Positions 57,507-64,000 of a DNA stretch of 64,000 bases are shown here, in pieces. Under the pieces are notes generated by a model, which was given only the letters and a program-made list of their open reading frames with translations, was not told the origin of the DNA and ran no database searches. The DNA is from an uncultured Eubacteriales bacterium (GTDB lineage: Bacteria; Bacillota; Clostridia; Christensenellales; Aristaeellaceae), in NCBI GenBank assembly GCA_902801165.1, contig CADCHI010000011.1:1-64000 (forward strand). Reading direction: 5' to 3'. Every line of letters starts with the position of its first letter. The first letter of the stretch is position 1. Position numbers and translations under genes: made by a program.

Positions 57507-58175
57507 CTACAGTTCCATCAGCGGCCTGAGGCTGCCCTCCGGGTCTTCGCCCAGCAGGAGCGTGCGGTGGATCCGGGCCTCCGGCGGCTCGACTCCAGCC
57601 ATGTCCGAAAGCAGCGCGATCAGCAGGTCCGGCTTGATGGAATCCCTCTCGGTCAGCATGAGCCGCGCCGTGAAGCCGTTGGGATCGGGTTTCAGGTCGA
57701 TCACCAGCGGACGGGCGTTGATCTCCTTTTCGCCGGACTTCGTCTTCTTGACCGCCGTGACGGTGTCCCTTTTCATGAAGTCGTCAATGCTGTCGATCAC
57801 GGCGGGGGCGCTCTCCCCCATCAGTTCGATCCTGTACTCCGCCTGACGCACCTGCGCCATCGGCGCGGGATGCTTGTCGTCCACCATGCGCACCTCCAGC
57901 ACCGGAAGATCCTCCGGCAGGGCGGCCCGCACGGCATCCTCCGTGCGCTTGCGGCCCATGGGCGCGCTCAGCTTGATGTCGATGACCTCGTATTCGCTGG
58001 TCCAGCCCAGCGCCAGGGCGGAGCCGAAGGACATCACCGGGTGGGGGTTGAAGCCCTGGGTGTATGCGATGGGCAGCCCCGTGCGGTTCACGGCCCGCTG
58101 GAAGAAGCGCTGGAGATCCAGGTGGGATATAAAGCGCAGGCGCGGCTGCTTTCCGAAGCGTATCAGTGCCCTCAT
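57507..58175 (-). CDS. TIGR03936 / DUF2344 radical-SAM-associated protein
   Basis: 222 residues beginning ALIRFGKQPRLRFISHLDLQR, with the TQGFNPHPVMSFG segment, typical of the DUF2344 family. It is nearly always next to, or fused with, a TIGR03960-type radical SAM protein, as here (16 bases upstream). The molecular role is not established; the rng neighbourhood hints at RNA. Only 4 bases separate it from rng. Confidence 0.9.
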   Translation of the reverse strand: MRALIRFGKQPRLRFISHLDLQRFFQRAVNRTGLPIAYTQGFNPHPVMSFGSALALGWTSEYEVIDIKLSAPMGRKRTEDAVRAALPEDLPVLEVRMVDDKHPAPMAQVRQAEYRIELMGESAPAVIDSIDDFMKRDTVTAVKKTKSGEKEINARPLVIDLKPDPNGFTARLMLTERDSIKPDLLIALLSDMAGVEPPEARIHRTLLLGEDPEGSLRPLMEL

Positions 58176-58191
58176 AGCGGCATCCCTCTCC

Positions 58192-60060
58192 TCATTGCAT
58201 ATCCTCCGGCGGCGTCTTGCCCGCGCAGGCGCCCGGGTAGCGCTTCATGCCGCAGCCCGTGCAGCCCTTTCGGCAGTCGTGGGTGCACTCGGCGCGCTGG
58301 GCCTTCTCCCACTCCCTGAGCAGGTATTTCTTGGTCACGCCGCAGTCCAGGTGGTCCCACGGGAACACCTCGTCCACCGGGCGGGGCCGGGTCGCGTAGA
58401 AATCCGGGTCCAGGCCGGTGTCCTCAAAGGCCTTGAGCCACACGTCGTAGCGGAACTGGTCGCTCCAGCCGTCGAAGCGGCAGCCCCGCCTCCAGGCCAG
58501 CTCCATGGCCTCTCCCAGGCGGCGGTCGCCCCGGGCAAACACGGCCTCGATATAGCTCACATCCGGGGCATGGTACTTGAAATCCACGCCCTTGACCCTG
58601 TTCAGGGCCTGCCGGAGCAGCTGCTGGCGATGGACGACGGTGTCATAGTCCAATTGGGGCGCCCACTGGAAGGGCGTGTCGTTTTTCGGCACAAACACCG
58701 AGCAGCTGACGGTGATCCGCAAGCCGGGAGCCCGCTTCTCCTTGGGCACGGAGAAGTAGCAGCGCCGGACCTTCTCAGCCAGGTCGGCGATGCCGAGCAC
58801 GTCCTCGTCGGTTTCCGTGGGCAGGCCCAGCATGAAGTACAGCTTCACCGCCGACCAGCCCTGTTCGAAGGCGTCCGTGACCGACCGGATCAGGTCGGCC
58901 TCCGTTACGCCTTTGTTGATCACGTCCCGCAGGCGCTGGGTGCCCGCCTCCGGGGCCAGCGTCAGGGCGGTCTTGCGCACCTTCTGGGTCTCCTTCAGCG
59001 TGTCCGTCAGCACCGTGTCGATGCGCTGGGAAGGCAGCGAGATCTTCACCCGCTTGGCGGAGAAGCGCTCCACCATGTTATGGGCCAGCTCGGGCAGGCA
59101 GGAGTAGTCGCCGCTGGACAGGCTCATCAGCGAGATCTCATCATAGCCGGTGCTGCTCACCAGCTTCTCCGCCATCTCCATCAGGTGGTCGACGGAGCGC
59201 TCCCGGATCGGGCGGTAGATCATGCCCGCCTGGCAGAACCGGCAGCCGCGGGTGCAGCCCCGGAAGATCTCCAGCATGATGCGGTTGTGGACGATCTCGC
59301 CGTAGGGCACGATCAGCTTTTCGGGGTACTGCACGGCGTCCAGGTCCGTCACCATGGCCTTTCGGACGACCTCCGGCGCGCCGCTGCCCGGCTTGGGCGT
59401 GACCGCGGCGACGGTGCCGTCCGGGTTGTAGTTGACGTCGTAGAGCGACGGCACGTAGATGCCGGGGATCTGCGCCGCCATTTTGAGGTATTCCTCCCGG
59501 GGCAGGCCGGATGCCTTCCATTTTTTATAGACGTCGATGGTCTGGAGGGTCTCCTCCTCCCCGTCGCCGAGGGCGATCAGGTCCACGAAGGGCGCCAGGG
59601 GTTCAGGGTTGAAGGCGCAGGGCCCGCCGCAGATGACGAAGGGGCCTTCCTTTCGGTCCGCCTGCAGCAGCGGGATGCCCGCCAGGTCCAGCGCCTCCAG
59701 GATGTTCGTAAAGCTCATCTCGTACTGGAGGGTGATGCCCAGGAGGTCGAATTCTGCGATGGGCGTTCTGGATTCCAGCGAGAACAGCGGTATGTCGTTC
59801 TGACGCATCAGGTCGGCCATGTCCACCCAGGGCGAGAACACGCGCTCGCACCAGGCGTCCTCCCGACGGTTGATGGCGTGATAGAGTATCTTCATGCCCA
59901 GGTGGGACATGCCCACCTCATAGGTGTCCGGGAACAGGAAGGCGTAGCGCACGTCGACGGACGCCGGGTCCTTCATTACGGCGTTGAACTCCCCGCCCAT
60001 GTAGCGCACGGGCTTCTGGACGGACATGAACAGCTTTTCAATGCGGTCTGAAAGGGTCAA
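58192..60060 (-). CDS. TIGR03960-family B12-binding-like radical SAM protein
   Basis: 622 residues: an N-terminal B12-binding-like region (YAFLFPDTYEVGMSHLGMKIL), radical SAM domain with CTRGCRFCQAG as the cluster motif, and a C-terminal domain ending with Cys-rich ECTHDCRKGCTGCG. Start TTG 60060 is chosen because TTGGAGG lies 6 bases upstream. Family function unknown, but always beside DUF2344 and often RNase G. First gene of the rng-miaB block, with a promoter upstream. Confidence 0.9.
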   Translation of the reverse strand: MTLSDRIEKLFMSVQKPVRYMGGEFNAVMKDPASVDVRYAFLFPDTYEVGMSHLGMKILYHAINRREDAWCERVFSPWVDMADLMRQNDIPLFSLESRTPIAEFDLLGITLQYEMSFTNILEALDLAGIPLLQADRKEGPFVICGGPCAFNPEPLAPFVDLIALGDGEEETLQTIDVYKKWKASGLPREEYLKMAAQIPGIYVPSLYDVNYNPDGTVAAVTPKPGSGAPEVVRKAMVTDLDAVQYPEKLIVPYGEIVHNRIMLEIFRGCTRGCRFCQAGMIYRPIRERSVDHLMEMAEKLVSSTGYDEISLMSLSSGDYSCLPELAHNMVERFSAKRVKISLPSQRIDTVLTDTLKETQKVRKTALTLAPEAGTQRLRDVINKGVTEADLIRSVTDAFEQGWSAVKLYFMLGLPTETDEDVLGIADLAEKVRRCYFSVPKEKRAPGLRITVSCSVFVPKNDTPFQWAPQLDYDTVVHRQQLLRQALNRVKGVDFKYHAPDVSYIEAVFARGDRRLGEAMELAWRRGCRFDGWSDQFRYDVWLKAFEDTGLDPDFYATRPRPVDEVFPWDHLDCGVTKKYLLREWEKAQRAECTHDCRKGCTGCGMKRYPGACAGKTPPEDMQ

Positions 60061-60094
60061 TCGATTACCTCCAATGACACATCTATACATGATA

Positions 60095-60123
60095 ACTTTA
60101 TCACGATTTTGACTTTTGTTCAA
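60095..60123 (-). promoter_or_regulatory. promoter for the radical SAM - rng block
   Basis: On the minus strand TTGAAC (60123-60118) and TAAAGT (60100-60095) are 17 bases apart, with TG before the -10. The TTG start is 35 bases downstream. Confidence 0.6.
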
Positions 60124-60249
60124 CGCCCAAATGTTAAACAATGCGCGCCCTAAAGACGCCGCGCGGTCGTCCCCGGGCGGCGCGGAAGCGGTTTCCTGTC
60201 CATGCAATCATTGACAGCCACATAACACATATATTTTTTCCAACACAGC

Positions 60250-60278
60250 TTTTCAAATTGTCTAAACTCTGTTATAAT
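60250..60278 (+). promoter_or_regulatory. promoter for the BMP-family transporter
   Basis: TTTTCA (60250-60255) and TATAAT (60273-60278) are 17 bases apart, with TG before the -10. A 40-base leader leads to AAAAGGAGG and the ATG. The stretch 60124-60249 has nothing else recognisable. Confidence 0.7.
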
Positions 60279-60325
60279 GTATTTGGAGCATTCTATAGTG
60301 CTTACACGAAAAGGAGGAACCTAAC

Positions 60326-61420
60326 ATGAAGAAACTCATCTCTCTGCTGCTTGCAGCGCTGATGCTGCTGTCCGTCGCGGCCTTCGCCGAGGGCGAGTAC
60401 CGCGTGGCGATGATCACCGACTACGGCGACATCACGGACCAGTCCTTCAACCAGACCACCTATGAGGCCGCCAAGGCTTTCTGCGAGGCCAACGGCATTG
60501 ATTTCACCTACTACAAGCCCAACGGTGACTCCACCGCCGAGCGCGTCGCCATGGTCGAGAAGGCCGACGACGAAGGCTACAACGTGATCGTGATGCCCGG
60601 CTACGCCTTTGGCGAGACCATCGCTGAGGTGCAGGAGGAGTATCCCGAGATCAGCTTCATCGCGCTGGACGTCTCCGAGGGCGATCTGGGCGGCGCTGAG
60701 GTTGCCAGCAACGTGTACTGCGCGGTCTACAAGGAAGAGCTGTGCGGCTACATGGCCGGCTACGCGGCTGTCAAGCTGGGCTACACCCACCTGGGCTTCC
60801 TGGGCGGCATGGCCGTTCCCGCCGTCGTGCGCTATGGCTTCGGCTTCGTGCAGGGCGCCAACGCTGCTGCTGAGGAGCTGGGCATCGCCGGCGACGTGAC
60901 CATTGAGTACGTGTACGGCAACCAGTTCTACGGCGATGCCGACATCACCGCCTACATGGACAACTGGTATCAGACCCTGGGCGTGCAGGTCGTGTTCGCC
61001 TGCGGCGGCGGCATCTACTCCTCCGCGGCTGAGGCTGCCGCGAAGGTCGAAGGCGGCAAGGTCATCGGCGTTGACGTTGACCAGGCTGGCATCATCGACG
61101 GCACCTACGGCGAGGGCCTGACCGTGACCTCCGCCATGAAGGGCCTGGGCGCCACCGTTGACACCCTGCTGGCCGAGACCATCGCCGGCAACTTCGCCAA
61201 CTACGGCGGCAAGGTCGAGTCTCTGGGCCTGGTCGGCACCGAGCCTGCTGCCAACTACGTGCAGCTGGCCCCCTCCACCCAGTACGCCGAGGGTTTCACC
61301 GAGGACGACTACGCTGCGCTGGTCGCCGCCATGTTCAACGGCGATGTCACCGTGTCTGACGCCATCGACGCCATGCCGGAGACCACCATCACCGTGAACG
61401 ATCTGGGTACCGTGAAGTAA
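60326..61420 (+). CDS. BMP-family ABC transporter substrate-binding protein
   Basis: 364 residues: signal peptide KKLISLLLAALMLLSVAAFA, then the BMP/Med domain (YRVAMITDYGDITDQSFNQTTYEAAKAF, NVIVMPGYAF, GFLGGMAVPAVVRYGFGFVQGA, VFACGGGIYSSAAEA). Family members bind purine nucleosides (as in Bacillus NupN and Treponema PnrA). Almost all are lipoproteins; here there is no lipobox Cys and the predicted cleavage is after AFA, so the protein may be held or released differently in a cell with one membrane. Codon use is very regular, as for a highly expressed gene. ABC genes follow. Confidence 0.93.
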   Translation: MKKLISLLLAALMLLSVAAFAEGEYRVAMITDYGDITDQSFNQTTYEAAKAFCEANGIDFTYYKPNGDSTAERVAMVEKADDEGYNVIVMPGYAFGETIAEVQEEYPEISFIALDVSEGDLGGAEVASNVYCAVYKEELCGYMAGYAAVKLGYTHLGFLGGMAVPAVVRYGFGFVQGANAAAEELGIAGDVTIEYVYGNQFYGDADITAYMDNWYQTLGVQVVFACGGGIYSSAAEAAAKVEGGKVIGVDVDQAGIIDGTYGEGLTVTSAMKGLGATVDTLLAETIAGNFANYGGKVESLGLVGTEPAANYVQLAPSTQYAEGFTEDDYAALVAAMFNGDVTVSDAIDAMPETTITVNDLGTVK

Positions 61421-61429
61421 TAACCACCG

Positions 61430-61502
61430 GAACCGGGGAACCTTTCTTCCCCGGTTCTTTGACAAAAGCCCCTGTACAGACCATGTCGCGGGGGTTTTTG
61501 TC
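61430..61502 (+). terminator. two consecutive hairpins between binding protein and ATPase genes
   Basis: First GAACCGGGGAA/TTCCCCGGTTC (11 bp, loop 6, followed by TTTG), then GACAAAAGCCCC against GGGGGTTTTTGTC with a T5 inside. Likely partial termination or 3'-end stabilisation, giving more binding protein than ATPase. Confidence 0.75.
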
Positions 61503-61538
61503 AAAGAAAAAGCATTTTCACATAAGGAGGGAGCGGAA

Positions 61539-63086
61539 TTGGAGAATCAGTATGCCATTGAAATGCTGCATATCACGAAGCGTTTCCCGGGCATCATCGC
61601 CAACGACGACATCACGCTCCAGCTGCGCAAGGGGGAAATTCACGCGCTGCTGGGTGAGAACGGCGCCGGAAAATCCACGCTGATGAGCGTGCTCTTCGGC
61701 CTGTATCAGGCGGAGGAAGGCGTCATCAAAAAGGACGGCAAGGAAGTCAAGATCAACAACCCCAACGACGCCAACGCCCTGGGCATCGGCATGGTGCACC
61801 AGCACTTCAAGCTCGTTGAGTGCTTTACCGTGCTGGACAACATCATCCTCGGCGTGGAGCCCACCAGCAAACTCGGCTTCCTGCAGAAGGCAGAGGCCAG
61901 AAAGCGCGTCATCGAGCTCTCCGAGCACTATGGCCTGCAGGTGGACCCCGACGCGAAGATCGCCGACATCACGGTGGGCATGCAGCAGCGCACGGAGATC
62001 CTGAAGATGCTCTATCGCGACAATGAGATCCTGATCTTCGACGAGCCTACCGCGGTGCTGACGCCCCAGGAGATCGACGAGCTGATGCAGATCATGAAGA
62101 ACCTGGCGGCCGAGGGCAAGTCGATCCTGTTCATCTCCCACAAGCTGGCCGAGATTATGGCCGTCGCCGACCGCTGCAGCGTGCTGCGCAAGGGCAAGTA
62201 CATCGGCACCGTGGAGACCAAGGACGTCACCATGGAACAGCTCTCCGCCATGATGGTGGGCCGCAACGTCAATTTCCACGTGGAAAAGCCCGAGAGAAAG
62301 CCCGGCAAGGTCATCCTGGACATCAAGAACATGACCGTCGCCTCCCGCAGCCACCACAACAACGCGGTGAAGAACGTGTCACTGCAGGTGCGCGAGGGCG
62401 AAATCGTCTGCATCGCAGGCATCGACGGCAACGGCCAGACGGAATTCGTCTACGGCCTCACCGGCCTGGAGCCGCTGGTGTCCGGCAGCATCAGCCTCAT
62501 GGGCAAGGACATCACCAAGACCTCTATCCGCGAGCGCTCCATCATGGGCATGAGCCACATTCCCGAGGACCGGCACAAGCACGGCCTCGTGCTGGACTAT
62601 CCCCTGGAGGACGACATCGTGCTCCAGCGCTATTTTGAGGACGAGTTCAACAAGATGGGCTTCCTTCGGCGCAAGAACATCCGCAAGTACGCGGACAGGC
62701 TGATCGAGCAGTATGACATCCGCTCCGGCCAGGGCCCGATCACCATCGCCAGGAGCATGTCCGGCGGCAACCAGCAGAAGGCCATCATCGCCCGCGAGAT
62801 CGACAAGGACCCCGCGCTGCTGGTGGCGGTGCAGCCCACCCGCGGCCTGGACGTCGGCGCCATCGAGTACATCCACAAGCAGATCGTCAACCAGCGCAAC
62901 CAGGGCAAGGCCGTGCTGCTGGTGTCTCTGGAGATGGACGAGGTGCTGGATGTCTCCGACCGCATACTGGTGATGTACGAGGGCGAGATCGTCGGCGAGC
63001 TCGACCCCAAGAAGACCAACCCGGAGGAAATCGGCCTGTTCATGGCAGGCGCAAAGCGGGAGGAGGTTCCGAACTATGCAGGCTGA
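61539..63086 (+). CDS. ABC transporter ATPase of the BMP/nucleoside type
   Basis: 515 residues with two ABC domains, like RbsA and NupO. First: GENGAGKSTLMSVL, VGMQQRTEILKML, ILIFDEPTAVLTP. Second: CIAGIDGNGQTEFV (relaxed Walker A), MSGGNQQKAIIAREI, and VAVQPTRGLDVGA. The TTG start at 61539 has AAGGAGGGA 7 bases upstream. It overlaps the permease gene by 11 bases. Confidence 0.93.
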   Translation: MENQYAIEMLHITKRFPGIIANDDITLQLRKGEIHALLGENGAGKSTLMSVLFGLYQAEEGVIKKDGKEVKINNPNDANALGIGMVHQHFKLVECFTVLDNIILGVEPTSKLGFLQKAEARKRVIELSEHYGLQVDPDAKIADITVGMQQRTEILKMLYRDNEILIFDEPTAVLTPQEIDELMQIMKNLAAEGKSILFISHKLAEIMAVADRCSVLRKGKYIGTVETKDVTMEQLSAMMVGRNVNFHVEKPERKPGKVILDIKNMTVASRSHHNNAVKNVSLQVREGEIVCIAGIDGNGQTEFVYGLTGLEPLVSGSISLMGKDITKTSIRERSIMGMSHIPEDRHKHGLVLDYPLEDDIVLQRYFEDEFNKMGFLRRKNIRKYADRLIEQYDIRSGQGPITIARSMSGGNQQKAIIAREIDKDPALLVAVQPTRGLDVGAIEYIHKQIVNQRNQGKAVLLVSLEMDEVLDVSDRILVMYEGEIVGELDPKKTNPEEIGLFMAGAKREEVPNYAG

Positions 63087-64000
63087 CAAGTCCCGTGAAT
63101 CCCTGCTCAGAAAGCCCATGGTGCAGACGCTGCTCGCCAGCCTGATCTGCATTGTGCTGGGCCTTCTGGTGGGCTACATCGCGCTGCTGATTATCAATCC
63201 CAGCGGCGCCACCGACGCCATCATCAGCGTCATGAAGAACTTCTGGGCCTATTCCAAGCCGGAAAAGCAGCTGAAGAACTTCGGCTGCACCCTGGTCACC
63301 ACCGCGCCCCTGATCATGTGCTCGCTGTCCGTGCTGTTCGCCTACAAGGTGGGCCTGTTCAACATCGGCGCAGCGGGCCAGTACGTGGCTGGCGCGGGTG
63401 CGAGCCTCTACTTTGCCCTGGCGCTGCACATGCCCTGGTACGTGTGCATCATCGCCGCCATGCTGGCGGGCGCGATCCTCGGCGCCATCTCCGGCTTCCT
63501 GAAGGCCTATCGCAACGTCAACGAGGTCATCTCCTGCATCATGTTGAACTGGATCTCGCTGTACCTGGTGAACACCCTGCTGGCGCCGGTCAAGAACCCC
63601 ACTGGCAAGGACACCTTCACCCTCGCCTCCCAGAACCCCGGCGCGCAGCTGCCCTCCCTGGGCCTGAATACGCTGTTCAACCAGAAGAACGTGACCATCG
63701 CCATTCCCCTGGCGGTGCTGATCTGCGTGTGCATCTGGGTGCTGCTGAACAAGACGCGCCTCGGCTATGAGCTGCGGGCCACGGGCCTGAACAAGAACGC
63801 CGCGAAGTACTGCGGCATGCGGGACCGCTACAACATCATCCTGACGATGGCCATCGCTGGCGCACTGGCGGGCATCGGCGCGGCGATGCTGTACCTTTCC
63901 GACTTCGAGCAGTGGGCCGTCACCCAGGCATCCGTTCCCGCCATGGGCTTCAACGGCATCGCCGCGGCGTTCCTCGGCGGCCTGAACCCCATCGGCGCCA
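63076..64000 (+). CDS. ABC transporter permease of the BMP/nucleoside type (3' end cut)
   Basis: The frame from ATG 63076 stays open to the window end (308 codons seen). It has a first helix near residues 18-42, FAYKVGLFNIGAAGQYVAGA (family motif), NVNEVISCIMLNWISLYLVN, TRLGYELRATGLNKNAAKY and GFNGIAAAFLGGLNPIGA, all typical of the YufP/NupP permease. GGAGG lies about 10 bases upstream, inside the ATPase gene. A second permease gene is expected beyond the window. Confidence 0.93.
   Translation, partial: MQADKSRESLLRKPMVQTLLASLICIVLGLLVGYIALLIINPSGATDAIISVMKNFWAYSKPEKQLKNFGCTLVTTAPLIMCSLSVLFAYKVGLFNIGAAGQYVAGAGASLYFALALHMPWYVCIIAAMLAGAILGAISGFLKAYRNVNEVISCIMLNWISLYLVNTLLAPVKNPTGKDTFTLASQNPGAQLPSLGLNTLFNQKNVTIAIPLAVLICVCIWVLLNKTRLGYELRATGLNKNAAKYCGMRDRYNIILTMAIAGALAGIGAAMLYLSDFEQWAVTQASVPAMGFNGIAAAFLGGLNPIGA

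Noticed and set aside
60279-60325. Purine or other riboswitch before the BMP transporter
   Set aside because: The leader after the promoter is only about 40 bases, too short for a known purine riboswitch, and no conserved core was seen.
1-64000. tRNA, rRNA, CRISPR array or replication origin
   Set aside because: No cloverleaf with a TTCGANTC arm, no regular 25-40 bp repeat-spacer pattern and no DnaA-box cluster were noticed in the intergenic regions.

Overview
The window reads as one contiguous piece of chromosome from a high-GC, Gram-positive, endospore-forming member of the Clostridia (Bacillota). Evidence for sporulation is direct: a complete spoIIIA-type operon, a Spo0A response regulator, SpoIIP and a gerA-gerB-gerC germinant receptor. 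The gene order xseA-xseB-ispA-dxs-tlyA-nadK-argR-recN, the ecfA1-ecfA2-ecfT-truA block and the rng-miaB-ylbF-mutS-mutL-miaA block are all classic for the phylum. High GC (roughly 60% by eye) together with many GTG and TTG starts suggests one of the GC-rich gut or rumen clostridial lineages (for example Christensenellales-like), but the sequence alone does not fix the family. I saw no tRNA, rRNA, CRISPR, phage or transposase gene.

Layout. 1-894: 3' part of a GGGtGRT-family protein. 1126-5945 (minus): ecfA1-ecfA2-ecfT-truA-ybaK-HAD-Dabb operon. 6134-9636 (plus): glycolytic pair, a fused phosphoglycerate kinase/triosephosphate isomerase followed by gpmI. 9776-11797 (minus): branching enzyme. 11968-16361: spoIIIAA-AH, with a very short AF position. 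16428-18270: Asp23-like protein and its AmaP-like membrane anchor, both with long acidic tails. 18401-27022: nusB, xseAB, isoprenoid, tlyA, nadK, argR, recN. 27202-28658 (minus): udk and an atypical spo0A, separated from recN by a nested inverted repeat and a 17-bp tandem repeat. 28790-34809: SRAP protein, spoIIP, RpiR regulator, a flavoprotein and a four-domain flavodiiron protein. 35021-38624 (minus): gerA-gerB-gerC behind a sigma-G type promoter. 38892-40301 (minus): membrane-anchored metallophosphoesterase-like protein with lost metal ligands. 40441-42035: a tandem structured repeat leading into radA. 42302-46628: a little-known cluster of Cys-rich proteins with a J-domain protein, then an XerS-like recombinase. 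46789-60060 (minus): rnhA, a metal-binding-like lipoprotein, miaA, mutL, mutS, a MITE-like element, ylbF, miaB, rng and two radical-SAM-associated genes. 60326-64000: BMP-family nucleoside-type ABC transporter, cut by the window end.

The window is mostly core housekeeping plus sporulation. The parts least explained by known biology are the Cys-rich J-domain cluster at 42302-45415, the minimal SpoIIIAF-like protein, the degenerate phosphoesterase, the orphan ZnuA-like protein lacking two of three ligand histidines, and several non-coding elements: the radA leader repeats, the MITE-like insertion next to mutS, the 17-bp repeat over the udk stop codon, and the inverted repeat that covers the spo0A ribosome binding site.
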